Positions 11,567 through 22,689 are shown, counted from the stretch's first letter. The stretch is DNA of 64,000 nt from Panicum virgatum (GCF_016808335.1 NC_053149.1:443596-507595), one strand, 5' to 3'. The notes: a model not told the origin generated them from the sequence alone. Numbers and translations are program-made.

Positions 11567-11600
11567 CAAGAGCCGATGAGATCCATCTGGCTGTAATCAT

Positions 11601-11770
11601 GACAGGCCAACACGTTGAGTTGGCCGGTAAAAAAAAAAGATAGGCCAACACGTTGAGTTGGCCAGTAAAAAAAATCAAAAAAATCATGACAGGCCAACAC
11701 GTTGAGTTGGCCAGCAAAAAAAAGGAAAAAGAGAAGAGGCCAACACGTTGAGTTGGCTAGTAAAATATAT
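11601..11770. repeat. Four-copy array of a short inverted repeat
   Basis: Four copies of a 21-bp palindrome (GGCCAAC, 7-nt spacer, GTTGGCC) start at 11605, 11643, 11692 and 11738. The last copy is slightly mutated. They are separated by A-rich spacers at 38-, 49- and 46-bp intervals. The array lies between the end of the plus-strand pol frame (11566) and the end of the minus-strand antisense ORF (11873). Each copy can form a 7-bp stem on either strand. This is part of the retroelement, not a CRISPR array. Confidence 0.85.
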
Positions 11771-11872
11771 ATAAAAGCAAGACAGTCGATGTCTAACCAT
11801 CGACTTAAGATGTTTTTAAGACAGTTACAAGTTTCAGGTCAACAGGCAGTACTAATTGTCTCTTGAGCCTAT

Positions 11873-13830
11873 CTACTGGTTCAGGAATTCTTCTATGACG
11901 TGGATGGCTTCTATGCGGACGGCGTCTGCCCGTGCTATGATCGCTTCGTCATCCTTGTCATCGCCTATTACTATCCGTCGACTCAAGGTGCTTATCTCTG
12001 CAAACTCTACTTGAATCTGATTGGCTATTTCCTGGGTTTCTTGTTTGGAGTTTGCAATGGAAGTTTCCTCGGCCTGGATGAGTTCCTTGGTGGTGCGGAC
12101 CTTTTCTTCGAGTTCCGCCAGTTCTTTCTTCAGGAGGTCGAGTCGATTCATGTTGGCAGACACGTCAGCTTTGATATCTAGAGTTGCCTTCTTCTGGTTA
12201 AGGGCCTTGCACTTTTGGGTAATGTCAGCTTTCAGAGAAGCTTGAGAGTGACATGCTTCCATCCTTTGTTGTGCTTTACTCACTTCTATCCGAAAGAATG
12301 GAAGGTTGCTGGCTGGCCAGAGCTTGATTTGCAATGGTTCCGGGAGTTGGGATTCTATTTGCTCGAAGATGTTCTTTATCTTGCTGGAATCATCAACTAG
12401 AGCAGTGATTGGAGCAGATAGAAGATCCTTGATGAGTTGAAGCTGATGTGCCAGATTAGCTGATTGCTGCAGAGAAGATGTCTCTGCTCCAGGGACAGTC
12501 AGACCCATTGATGCCGGGTCAAAGGAAAGTAAGCCTGAAATGTCAAAATCCTATGGACATATCTGGAGTTAGAACAAGATGCATTTATGAAGCTATCGGC
12601 TGGTTCAGAATTGGTTTTGGAATGTTACCTGTTCTGAAGAAGAGGTGTTGACGGTTCAAGAGCAACTGTCCTGTTAGAGCTAGTGTTGACGTCAAGAGCA
12701 TCTACTGCATCAGCTTGTTCTTCGTTTGTCTCCGTCAGTGCATCAGGAGTAGCAGTCATCCCATGTTGTACTTGGCTTTCTGCATTGGGGATTTCTTCGG
12801 CTGCGTCCTGGGAATAAAATTACAGTCAACCAGGGTACATATGTATGAAATAAAGAAGAAGTTCTTGAATGATGAGTTACCTGGTTGGTATTGGACTCTG
12901 ATGGACTCGGGGAAGCTGGTGTTGGTTTCTTGATCACTCGCCTCGTGATCATCTTCCTTTTCTTGGTCAAGACTCGGGGGGCAACGCTTGCAGAAGTTTG
13001 TCTTCGTTTGGAAGCCGATTGAAGTAAGTCTGGCTAAGCAGTCATTATCACTTTCTTCATTGGTGGTGACCCTTTGCAGAAGAGTACATCAGGAGCAGTT
13101 GGAAGAAAGTGGAATGGCTCCCCAGTGCTGGTCGTAGGTTCTGGACCATCTTGTTGCTGCTAACAAAGAAAGCAGGATTAGCCAAGAGAAGGGAATAGAA
13201 AGTTTGAAGGGGACTTCTGCCATTTTGTGAGCAGCAGGATTAGGAGAACTAATGTCTAGGCCAGTGATCATGGTGACATCCAGCAGAGTAGGGGTCATGG
13301 GTCCATGACCAAAGAGGAAGCAATTCAAAGTATCAGACCAGAAATAGCCGATGGTTTTCAGAAGATTTTCATCTTTGTCATGTGGAGACAATGATAAACT
13401 AAGTGCATCGGCTATGTTCAAATCCTGCCATAAGGGCATGTGAGCTTTTGCTACTCTGTTGTACCATGTAATCCAGCTTTCAGGTCGATTAGGCCAGGCT
13501 CTCAAGCAGTCGGCCCATAGGTTTAGATCGATGTTTTGACTTACAAATGGGATCCTATTTGCTTCACAAGAGATCAAATCTATGGGGTTTTCATGGGTTT
13601 GTGGGCCAAGACAGAAAGATTTTGGATTAGAGGGATGCGGCAAAAGGATGTCTGACACCTGAAGTTCAGAAATTCAGAGATATGTGTGTAATGTCACGTT
13701 TCAGAGTTTCAGTTTCAGAAGTTTGGTAAGTTGAAGAAAACTAAAAGATTAGGCCGAATGTTACCTTCAGGCCGTGGATTGCCGCATCGTTGATTGCAGA
13801 GCTTGTCGTCTGAGCTGTAGAATCCGCCAT
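11873..13830 (-). CDS. Antisense multi-exon gene in the Tat element: plant mobile domain plus coiled coil
   Basis: The start is ATG 13830 (MADSTAQTTSSAIND). Exon 1 is 13830-13765 with donor GTAACA; exon 2 begins at 13658 after acceptor TTCAG. Exon 2 encodes a plant mobile domain (aminotransferase-like) block with WITWYNRVAKAHMPLW, GYFWSDTLNCFLFGHG and MTPTLLDVTMITGLDI. Further exons are suggested by canonical splice signals: a donor after ESNTNQ near 12881, then an exon beginning DAAEEIPNAE. The last exon (about 12534-11873) gives a 211-residue strongly coiled-coil tail (NRLDLLKKELAELEEKV). One junction phase near 12534-12620 does not fit as I read it, so a 1-bp lesion is possible. Function is unknown. 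Such ORFs recur in Tat elements. Confidence 0.65.
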
Positions 13831-14196
13831 GGTTCAGATCTGTTGGTTTAAGGTTTGGTTGCTGTGGATTCTGATTCGAATTCTGGCTGCTTGGAGAGTT
13901 CTTGCTCGAATTTGTAGAGCTTGGTATTCGAATTGCGCTCGGATTCGAGAGTTCGTCGAGTATGGTTCAGGCTGGGAGTATTACTCTATTCTTCTGCGGG
14001 TTTGCTTCTAGTTTGAATTCCGTCGGCTCTTGGATATTTATAGAAGCCTGATGCATTGCCATCGGCTTTTATGGAAGGTAATCGAACACACAAAATTAAA
14101 GGGAACTCGATTTCATTAAAGGAAGGTTCATTACAAGGAAAGCCGATTTTTACAAAGAAATCAATCCTTCGGCTTTGAGATCCTACCCCTACGGTG

Positions 14197-14760
14197 CTAC
14201 CTACATCTACCAGTCGTAGGTGTCTGAATGCCTACGGCGCTTCGGGTTTCGCGACGGTGTGTCTCCGCCATCGTCGTCGTCGTCATCGCTGCCGTCACTG
14301 CTGCTGCTGCCGTCGTCTCGGCACTGCTGCTGCTTCGCCCGCCGCTGCCGCTGCTTTCTTCTTCGCTTCCCTCCGTTGGGGCTTGGAGGAATTGGTGGGG
14401 ATTTCCTCCTGCCGCCGTGTCGTCGCTGGAAGGGGAGCCGATTTCTTCGGAGGAGTCGGCTCCTTCCCAGGAGAAGGCGTCGTCTTCGCTGCTCTCCAGT
14501 TCCTCTTGGAATAGGAACTGGAGGTCTTCCTCTCCTTCAGTCATGGGCTCGTCCTCCTCGGAGGCGACCCTGAAGTCGAACTCCCCTGCATCCCAGTGCA
14601 GAGGAGCCAGCGCCTCGTAGGTCGCTGTTGGGTCCCATTCGGGGGTCGGCTCTCGGCTCTCTGAGATAGGATCAATGGAGGAGGCGGAAAGGGAAGAAGA
14701 GGAAGAGGGGGAAGAGGAATCTCCAAAGGAGTTGGAGCCAGAGGAAGAGGAAATCGCCAT
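14197..14760 (-). CDS. Antisense acidic, Ser/Glu-rich ORF in the Tat element
   Basis: 187 codons from ATG 14760 (MAISSSSGSNSFGDSS), with no introns needed. It is low in complexity: Ser-rich at the N-terminus, then acidic (EEDEPMTEGEEDLQF, SSEDDAFSWEG), then an Ala/Thr run. It lies upstream of, and in the same orientation as, the mobile-domain antisense gene, between that gene and the 3' LTR. It may be a separate ORF or an alternative first exon of the same antisense transcript. Nothing identifies a function, and low-complexity composition means part of the open frame could be fortuitous. Confidence 0.45.
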   Translation of the reverse strand: MAISSSSGSNSFGDSSSPSSSSSLSASSIDPISESREPTPEWDPTATYEALAPLHWDAGEFDFRVASEEDEPMTEGEEDLQFLFQEELESSEDDAFSWEGADSSEEIGSPSSDDTAAGGNPHQFLQAPTEGSEEESSGSGGRSSSSAETTAAAAVTAAMTTTTMAETHRRETRSAVGIQTPTTGRCR

Positions 14761-15023
14761 TGTTGGCTGGTAAAGGTGGGGGTTTTTCTGTGCTACTGGC
14801 TTTGGGAGGAAGAAGGAGTTTTGCTGTGAAGAAGAGTCAATTCGGGGTAAGGTTAAATAGTGAAAGGATGGAAGACGGATCGGCAGTTTTCACGTTCTAC
14901 GAGGAGCCAGTTGCAGAGACGTTGCATCTTCCTTGGTGGTTGCAGTGAGTTTAATGAGCATTAACGGGAAGATGAAGCGACGGATTGGTTTTGGAACTAT
15001 CATTGCCAAAACCAGGGGGCATG

Positions 15024-16236
15024 TGTTATCGCCATAAATTAACAGGATTAATTTATGGGCCGAAAGCAAGATGGGCTTAAAGCAGAAGATTAAGAAGACT
15101 TGTAAATCGGCTCCTGCGTGAGCATCTGGGCCACATGGGCCATGTATCCTTAGATTTAGTTTAAGATTAGAGATAGAGTCCAATCGGGACAAGATTAGCT
15201 TAGATTGTTTCCCAAGTCTCCGGACTATAAATATGTACCCTTTGTTATTCATAAAAGGGAGCGTCATCACGTCTCGCAAACAACAACTCTCGGCGCATCG
15301 CCACCCCTAATCTTAGGGTTTCATCCAAGTAAGCGCCATGCTGCCCTGATCGCTTCTTGCGATCAGGGCAGTATTGTTCTTGCTTTTACTTTGGTATTAC
15401 TCGTACTGAAGCGTTTTTTATGGCGAGTAGTACTAGTTATCCTGATGTTCGTAGCATGGCTTTTAGTAGACCCGTTGTGCTTTGTTGCTTATCATCTACG
15501 AATATCATGTTGTCTCTGTGCAGTCACGTTTCAATCTTATGCTAGTTCTTGTCGTATAGAATTAGTTGCACAGAGGCAATACCCTGCTTCTTTTATGTCT
15601 AGTAGATCTAATTTGTTATGGTTTGCTCTTATCTTTGGAGTCTGCGTAATATCTGCTAGGTTAGGCCTTGCAAACGGATTGGATGATCCGGTGGTGTAGT
15701 AGATGCTTTATCTTAGCCTTAATAGGGATTGTTCCGGGAATCGGCTCTTGCTAGTTCTTAGGTCTCTGTTTTAGGTTATGGTTCAGTTATCTGTTACATT
15801 CATTAGGCCTAGTCACGTGTAGGATGTTCCGATCTAGCAGTGAAGCTGTTACCATCGTGGATTAGATTAATTAGATTTAATTGAAGCAGTTTCACAGTTA
15901 TTTGCTTTATTTATCACATCCGGATGCAAACAGATCTCATCTGACACCGGGACTCGATCAGCTCTTTAAAGCCGATGCAAGAGTCGTCCCGGGGAGCCGA
16001 CCACGGCTCGGACTTACGTTTACCTGTGTCTTTGTACGCAGGAAACTGTTCGGAGCACGTTCGCACCCTCCTGATCGGGTATAGGTCAGGTGGCACGCCC
16101 GGCTTTCACACATTCTCCGGGCGCGTGACGGAATTGCGGGCTGTCGACGAGGGAGCAGTGCCTGCCAGCGCCCCAGCAACCTCCCGGCTCTTCGTGTTGC
16201 CCGTCGCTGCTCGCCGGTGGGTTTCGACCGACAACA
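15024..16236 (+). repeat. 3' LTR of the Tat element
   Basis: 1213 bp, TGTTATCGCC ... ACCGACAACA. It is preceded by a purine-rich CCAGGGGGC tract and followed by the target duplication GTACC (16237-16241). It carries the same TATA box (15226-15233) and hairpin (15341-15371) as the 5' LTR. Confidence 0.93.
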
Positions 16237-16241
16237 GTACC

Positions 16242-17620
16242 TAAGACCATTGGTTGATAAACTTTTGCTGTTGTGGATGAAAGAAGGTGTTTGTGTATGG
16301 GATGAGTAAAAACAAGAGACTTTCGACCTCCGAGCATTGCTTTTTATAACCATCAACGATTGACCTACACTTAGCAACCTATCCAGACAGAAAAATAAGG
16401 GATACCTGGCTTGCACCCAATGTCTAGATGAAATCGACAGCTTTTATTTGAAAAATTATTGGAAGATCGTGTAAATGGGCCATTGTCCATTTCTTCCCCT
16501 CAATCGTCTCTTAAGAGGGAAAGGGAAATATTTTAAAGGTGAACCAGAAACTCGTGCTAAGCTTATGTTCCATGATAGAAGGCGTGTTTTCCCTATGATA
16601 AAGGATGTGCATGGAGTGTTTGGAAAGGGTCGCGGCAGCTAACAAGTTTTGAATGTGGAAAATGGATATGCACCAATATAAAAGAAGAAATCTATATTGT
16701 GGGAGCTATCTTATTGAGAAGTCTCGGAGGTCTGCAATGCAATCAACGTGATGCACCTGATGAAGAATATTTGCGTGAACTTGCTTGGTTTCCTAGGAAA
16801 TTATGGGCAGGCAAAAGATACAATAGAAGTAAGGTATGACCAAAAAAAATGAAACAACGAGAAGACCTACATCCTAAAAAGATAGAGAATGGACAACACT
16901 ACTTGCGTCCTGCTAGCTAGATTCTCAGCAAAGAGGAAAAAGAAAGCATGTCTGATTGCTTGAACAGTATGAAAGTACCATCTGGGTACTCCTCAGATAT
17001 ATAGGGAAGAATAAATATGAAAGAGAAGAAGTTCACAAACTTAAAGTCTCATGACTGCCACGTCTTGATGACACAATTGCTTCCGGTTGCACTGAGGGGT
17101 ATTCTACCGAAGAATGTTAGATTGATAATCGTGAAGTTATGTGCCTTCGTCAATGAATTTTTGTAGCATACAATCAATCCAAATAAGCTCATAAAGTTAC
17201 AAAATGATGTGGTCCAATATCTTGTCAGCTTTAAAATGATGTTTCCACCTTTAATATTATGACACATCTCCTGGTTAAGATTGTCAAAGAGATAAACATT
17301 CTAGGCCTCGTATTCGTACACAATATGTTCCTTTCGAGAGGTACATGGTACATGGCAGTCCTAAAGAAATATGTTTGCAATCATTCTCGTCCAGAAGGAT
17401 GTATCACCAATGGGCTACGTAACAGAGGAGGTAATGGAGTTTTGTGTTGACTTTATTGATAATCTAAGTCAGATCGGGTCTCTATGTCACGCCATGAGGG
17501 GAGACTGAAGGGAAAGGGGCACACTAGGGAAGAAATCTAATATGCACATCCCTCTTAGTAAAATCCGCAAAGCAAACTTCACGGTTCTACGAAATTCAAT
17601 CATGTATTAGTACATATTTA
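16242..17620 (+). pseudogene. CACTA transposase TNP2-like, 3' part, broken
   Basis: It resumes the TNP2 frame interrupted at 3657: the junction reads DVY, then [17 protein letters not shown]. Recognisable pieces follow: an [17 protein letters not shown] block near 16336, FHDRRRVFPMIKDVHGVFG near 16570, NVMHLMKNICVNLLGFLG near 16748 and RYMVHGSPKEI near 17340. The family's late EVMEFCVDFIDNL and GRLKGKGTLGKK come near 17430-17530. Numerous stops and frameshifts make this a relic. It shows that the gypsy element inserted into an already present CACTA element. Confidence 0.85.
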
Positions 17621-18755
17621 TTACAAGTTTCGTGAAACTCCAATATATACTACATCTTTCTATCTGTTTCTATGCTTTGATCGAGAATCATGTATTCCAG
17701 AGAGAGATCCAAGGAGGCCTTCCTTTGAAGACACTTTTGTTTTATAAGCTAGCTAGCTAGATTGATTGATGCGCGCGACTATGGGGCTACTTGGGAGAGC
17801 TTCACCTAAAACGGCTTCACGTGAAGCTAAAGCTGATGAAACCAAAAAAACTAGCTTTACCTGACTTCTAGTTCATTTTAGTACAGGTTTGTAAAAAAGG
17901 TTTCATACAACGGTATCTCGATTTACGTAAAACAGGTTAAACAGGTAAAGACGAAAAGGAGAGGCTAGCTGGACAGAAACTACAAGTCCGTTTATTTGAA
18001 ACTTGACTAGAGCTGCGGCTAGCCAGAGTTTGTCTGCTCGCATCGTATTGGTATGGGCTGGCAACTAGTCAACTACGCCCGTCGATCGAGTCAAAAGCCA
18101 AAACCCACTCCACGATTCGGGTAATGAACAAGAGAAAGCTAGCTAGCACAAGATGAGAGGGCATTTACAAAGGTGGCCGTTCGATCTTTAGCATCCATGT
18201 ATATATCTTAATTAATTAGAGATTATTAGGAGAACTAAGCTCATTGGGAGACATTCAAGCAGTTACGTGAAATTACTATTTCACATCACAAACATACTTA
18301 ATACACACGCACAACACACACTAGCTAGTTACTATATATGCAAAATTTATCTTATTTTTTTCTAATTTGGATTCATATGTCGACCACCGGAATTGAAGAA
18401 TATACGTACATACATATATTATTAGCTAGCTTGTACAAATAATTAAATAATGAAGAGAAAGCTAAATAAAGCCATATGCATGATGACATGATGTGGTTGC
18501 GATCCAAGTCAGAGCCACCGTGGGCAACAATGCAGGCATAACTGACTGCCTGACTGACGGCAATGCCATCGATGATCTCCACCGCACGATGCGATGCGAG
18601 TATAGTATCTCCATTAACGATAAGAAGAAGCCAGCCAGTTACTGCCTCGCCCACATGTAGCCTGCTGTGTCAATCCTAATGCCTGCTCAGCTGCCAATAT
18701 ATATACCCATCGAGCTGGGCTAGCTGCTCATGGAGCATAGCATAGCATAGCATGC
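17621..18755. other. Intergenic DNA upstream of the SLAH gene
   Basis: No gene recognised. A GGGGCTACTTGGGAGAGCTTCAC motif followed by GCTTCACGTGAAGC near 17787-17840 resembles one end of a MITE, but I cannot see a matching other end. The AT-rich DNA up to 18755 is the likely promoter region of the downstream gene. Confidence 0.4.
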
Positions 18756-18758
18756 TAG

Positions 18759-18766
18759 TATAAATA
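18759..18766 (+). promoter_or_regulatory. TATA box of the SLAH gene
   Basis: TATAAATA lies 102 bp before the ATG at 18868. It is followed by GA-rich tracts (18767-18795) that would form the 5' UTR, a common grass promoter arrangement. Confidence 0.7.
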
Positions 18767-18867
18767 GAGAGAGAGAGATTAGAGAGAGAGAGATAGTACC
18801 CCGGCCGGCCGCAAGACAAGAATCAAGATCCACGCTAGATCGATTAATCAGATTAACGTAACTGATC

Positions 18868-20851
18868 ATGGCTCCCGGAGACGAAGCCGCCGCCTCCACC
18901 GCGGGCGCCGTCTCCCTCAACAACAACGAGAAACCCCGCCGCCGCCGCCCCGCCGCCTCCGGCAAGGAGGAGAACCACCCCCCCGGCCCGTGGGCGATGC
19001 TGACGCGCTTCCACGCCGGCTACTTCCGCATCAGCCTGGCCCTCAGCGGGCAGGCCCTGCTCTGGCGCACGCTCACCTGCAGCGATGTCGACGACGCCAA
19101 CTCCACCACGGCGGCGGCGCTGCGGCCCCTTCCCCTGGTTCCCTCCGCCGCCTTCCTGCTGCTCTGGTCGCTGGCGCTGCTCGCCCTCCTCGCCCTCGCC
19201 GCCCTCTACGCCGCCCGCTGCCTGCTCCGCTTCCACGCCGTGCGCGCCGAGTTCCGGCACCACGTCGCCATGAACTACCTCTTCGCCCCCTGGATCTCCT
19301 GCCTCCTGCTCCTGCAGTCGGCGCCCTTCCTGCGCCCGGACGCGCCGCCCTACCACCTGCTCTGGTGGGCCTTCTCGCTGCCCATCCTGGCGCTGGACGT
19401 CAAGATCTACGGGCAGTGGTTCACCCAGGGCAGCAGGTTCCTCTCCATGGTGGCCAACCCGGCCAGCCACATCAGCGTCATCGGCAACCTCGTCACGGCC
19501 AGGGCGGCCGCCAAGATGGGCTGGCACGAGGGCGCCGTCGCCATCTTCGCTGTCGGCGCCGCGCACTACCTGGTGCTCTTCGTCACGCTCTACCAGAGGT
19601 TCCTCGGCTCCGACTCGCTGCCGGCCATGCTTCGCCCGGTCTTGTTCCTCTTCTTCGCGGCGCCGAGCATGGCGTCGCTCGCATGGGACGCCATATCCTC
19701 CTCCTTCGGTACCGGCTGCAAGATGCTCTTCTTCCTCTCCCTATTCCTCTTCGCGTCCCTGGTACGTAGTACGTAGCTAGTTAGCTAACTGTTAGTACTA
19801 GTAATGCATATATATACAGTATTAATTATTTTAACTATATGGATCATTATGTTGATTCAATGCAATAATGAAACATGCATGCATGATCAGGATCGATCGA
19901 GTAGGATATATATGATGCCTGCCTGTGTATACTACTAGTATGCATGCATGTCAACCCTTTTAATCCCGGGGGACCCGGGCCTGGTGGTGGACAGAAATAA
20001 TTAAGACACCTACCAGCTGATGATCCGATAGATCGATCGATGATCCCATCCGCATATATAGGATATATACAACATATATAAGTCGTTAGTGCGTACAGAC
20101 TCATTGCCAACCACAGACAGTAGTACGTCGACTGAATATAATCAAATATTCGTTCGAATATGTGTGTGTGTGATATATATATATATAGAGAGAGAGAGAT
20201 ATACTCCCTCCTTCCCCGTTTATAAGACATGGTGGAACATGACACGGTCTTCTAAACAATATTTTGACCATTTATTTATTATATATTATATCATTTTTGA
20301 TTATAAACTTATAATCATTGTAAAATATATTTGATTATGAATCTAATCATATGAAATTTGCATTATAAAAATAAAAATTTAATAGTCAAATTATTGGTCA
20401 AAGATGACAAGGTTTGAATCTTGATATACGTGTATGCCTTATAAACAGGGAAGGATGGAGTATATATATATATAGACACACACACATATATATAATATAA
20501 CCTGCACAAAAACACATATATTATAATAATATAAATAATGAAAGCAGCAGGTGTTAATTAATTCGTTGGTTTGCATTGCAGGTTTCCCGTCCGGCGTTGT
20601 TCAAGCGCGCGATGCGGCGGTTCAGCGTGGCGTGGTGGGCCTACTCCTTCCCTCTGAGCGTGCTGGCGCTGGCGTCCGCCGAGTACGCGCAGGAGGTGCG
20701 GCAGGCGGCGGCCAACGGACTCATGCTGGCGCTCGCCGTGCTGTCCGTGGCCGTCACCCTCGCGCTCATGCTCTTCACCACCCTGCGCACCGCTGACCTG
20801 CTGCCGCACGACGACCCCTTCGACCACGCCCGCCCGCAGCTACCTACGTAA
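18868..20851 (+). CDS. S-type (slow) anion channel, SLAH1/SLAC1-like
   Basis: Two exons, 18868-19761 and 20582-20851, give 387 residues. The donor GGTACGT and acceptor TTGCAG splice in phase 0. The protein belongs to the SLAC1/TehA family of plasma-membrane anion (chloride/nitrate) channels. It has a basic N-terminus (PRRRRPAAS), HAGYFRISLALSGQALLW at about 48-66, repeated hydrophobic helices (about ten expected), PASHISVIGNLV near 200, HYLVLFVTLYQRFL near 232 and FSVAWWAYSFPLSVLA after the intron. A Phe pair (about residues 288-289) lies where SLAC1 has its gate Phe. The short N-terminus and total length fit SLAH1/SLAH4 rather than SLAC1 (about 550 residues). The exons are GC-rich and the AT-rich 820-bp intron holds a Stowaway MITE. 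No disruption is seen. Confidence 0.93.
20160..20200. repeat. Compound microsatellite (GT/TA/GA)
   Basis: Runs of GT, TA and GA abut the left end of the Stowaway MITE inside the SLAH intron. Confidence 0.85.
20204..20460. mobile_element. Stowaway (Tc1/mariner) MITE in the SLAH intron
   Basis: 257 bp bounded by TA dinucleotides (20202-20203, 20461-20462). The left end is CTCCCTCCTTCCCCGTTTAT and the right end, reversed, is CTCCATCCTTCCCTGTTTAT. The TIR begins CTCCCTCC, the classic grass Stowaway signature. It is AT-rich and non-coding. Confidence 0.92.
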
Positions 20852-20871
20852 TTAATATCAATCTATCTCCC

Positions 20872-20899
20872 TCTATGTGTGTGTGTGTGTGTGTGTGTC
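20872..20899. repeat. GT microsatellite
   Basis: About 13 GT repeats just 3' of the SLAH stop codon, probably in the 3' UTR. Confidence 0.85.
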
Positions 20900-22096
20900 A
20901 AGCTCTGGCTGAACACTAATACCTTGTCGCACAACTCAGTACTTTTTGACAAGATATCAAGGAGCAAAATCATTTTGCCACTGTAATCTGCCTCCATATA
21001 AGTTCCTCCCACCGGTTACTTTCCTACAATAAAAATTAATTAAAAGGTAATACAAAAGGTGTAATCAGAGCTAAGTATTTAATGTGTCATGCAGATTATT
21101 CCACCCCAGAAGTATTTATTGGCAGACTGATTTGAATTAAGTTATTAATCATCCATTATTTATGGCACATACATAGAAACCAGAAAGATACCTAGTACAC
21201 AGCTAGAGACAATAGAAAAAAATGTGCAAGAAGTCCCTTAGAGTACTATAGAACGAAAGCTTCAAATATTGTGTACTAAATACCTCATTCACAAAGTTGC
21301 TTTTTGTGGACTGCTGATCAGCTCTATCCTTCTACTTCTCTGTAAAAATATTAAAGTTAGAGTAGGTGTACGTCATAGCCTCATAGGGACTTCAAATGAT
21401 AACACAAAAAGTACACTTTGCAGATTGGCCAAACTCTGGTGAGTATTATAAAATGCGGGATATAATAAATTACCTCCATTAGGCAAGAATATTTGGATAT
21501 TATCATCATTTGAACTCTCATCCATCAGGTAGAAGGATAGGAGACTGCATGCATACCCATTAAGTTTCCGCATTTCATCACTTTCACTCTGAAAGTGTGT
21601 CGCTGTAGAGCGCCTGCAACAACCAGGCTTCGTAGTTACTTCCTCGGAATCTCGGATCGAATAACATCATAAGATTCTTAACTGCCAAATCTAATCATCC
21701 CTAATTTACCCAAACATCCCACCTTTTAATTCAGAGGCACATGCAGAATTAGAGGCTATATGAAATAATTATGAATGGTCTGAACGGAGGATTCTGCAGA
21801 TTATACCTATGAATCAGATATGGATTCCTTGTTGTCTGAAAATACTCCATGTATCTCTCTTTTTCTCTACTCCAATCAATCTAATCTGATCAAATTGCAA
21901 TTAATATCAATGAGACTACAGAACACAGGAATCAGCGCAAGGCAGGGATACAATATACTGTACCGTAATTGGCTTCTATCATTTCACATTTCCCTGGTGC
22001 ATTTCATCGAACACAAAGCATGCACATGACAAGGATGGTTGTTCAGATTTGCAACACTAAGCAACCCGCGACGGGTTTTGTTGAAAATAGGCAAAA
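20900..22096. other. AT-rich intergenic DNA
   Basis: A minus-strand ORF at 21373-21573 has exon-like context (FYLMDESSNDDNIQIFLPNG followed by a possible GTAATT donor) but matches no family I recognise. Nothing else is seen. Confidence 0.3.
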
Positions 22097-22681
22097 ATGA
22101 TGGAGGAGATGATGAAGAGCTCACTTGTGATCCTGGGATGCTGTGAGGATGAGCATCATCGATGTGCTCGCGGCCTGGTCTCGAGCTCCAGCGGTGGGGG
22201 CGCGTCTTGTCCTTCTCGTGGGTGTTCTCTGCAGCTGCAGCAACCTCCCTGGGAGGTCGGCGGTTTGTTTCGAGGGCGAAGGCCGGCGTCCCGTTTCGAG
22301 GGGGCTGGGGGGAGGGCTCAGGGGTCCCGTTTCGAGGGGGGAGGGCTCAGGCTATTGTGAGGGGGAGGCAGGCTGCCATTACGTGTCGAGGGGAGGTCCG
22401 CGTGTCGCTCCGAACGCGGTGCGCATGCGGCGCGCGCCGCTCTGCACTCGGCTGGGACAGCGGCGACACAGAGGGGCGACGGCGAGAGTGGTGCGGTGGT
22501 CCGCGAGGACGACGGTGTCGACCTGAGATGGCAGCGAGGATGGAGGCAGCGGATGCGGGAGGACGGCGGCGGGGATGGAGCGAGCGGTGATCCGTGATTT
22601 GCTTGCGGCCTAGATTGTTTAGCGGCAGGACAACGGCGATAGAGGGCCGCGGAGGCAACGTACGAAGTGGCGCAGCGGCGA
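22097..22681. other. GC-rich gene-fragment-like region
   Basis: High GC with overlapping ORFs on both strands (plus 22143-22590, minus 22347-22658). None matches a known family. A repeated CCCGTTTCGAGGGGG motif occurs near 22291 and 22325. The region could be the remains of a first exon captured by a transposon. The hAT element at 22690 is inserted at its edge. Confidence 0.3.
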
Positions 22682-22689
22682 TGTACGAC

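Larger units (their letters stand above)
3658..16236 (+). mobile_element. Ty3/gypsy LTR retrotransposon, Tat-type, full length but degenerate
   Basis: The element is 12,579 bp with two 1213-bp LTRs (3658-4870 and 15024-16236) and a GTACC target duplication. The order is gag, protease, RT, RNase H, a second archaeal-type RNase H and integrase, on the plus strand. A 3-kb tail holds antisense ORFs, and a polypurine tract (CCAGGGGGC) lies at 15013-15021. A second RNase H and a long 3' region with extra antisense ORFs fit the Tat lineage of plant gypsy elements. The plus-strand frame has several frameshifts and stops, so it is non-autonomous. By eye the LTRs differ at about 25-30 positions, nearly all transitions. 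Confidence 0.92.

Noticed and set aside
11601..11770. Resemblance to a CRISPR array (palindromic repeats with spacers)
   Set aside because: Only four copies, A-rich spacers of uneven length, plant DNA and a position inside a retrotransposon. It is a retroelement repeat.
17787..17990. Possible MITE upstream of the SLAH gene
   Set aside because: One end looks right (GGGGCTACTTGGGAG) but no matching inverted end or target duplication could be read.
18853..19566. Long minus-strand ORF and alternative-frame plus ORF (18990-19769) over the SLAH exon
   Set aside because: Gly/Ala/Arg-rich shadows caused by the GC-rich codons of the real exon; no family match, and the SLAH frame explains the sequence.
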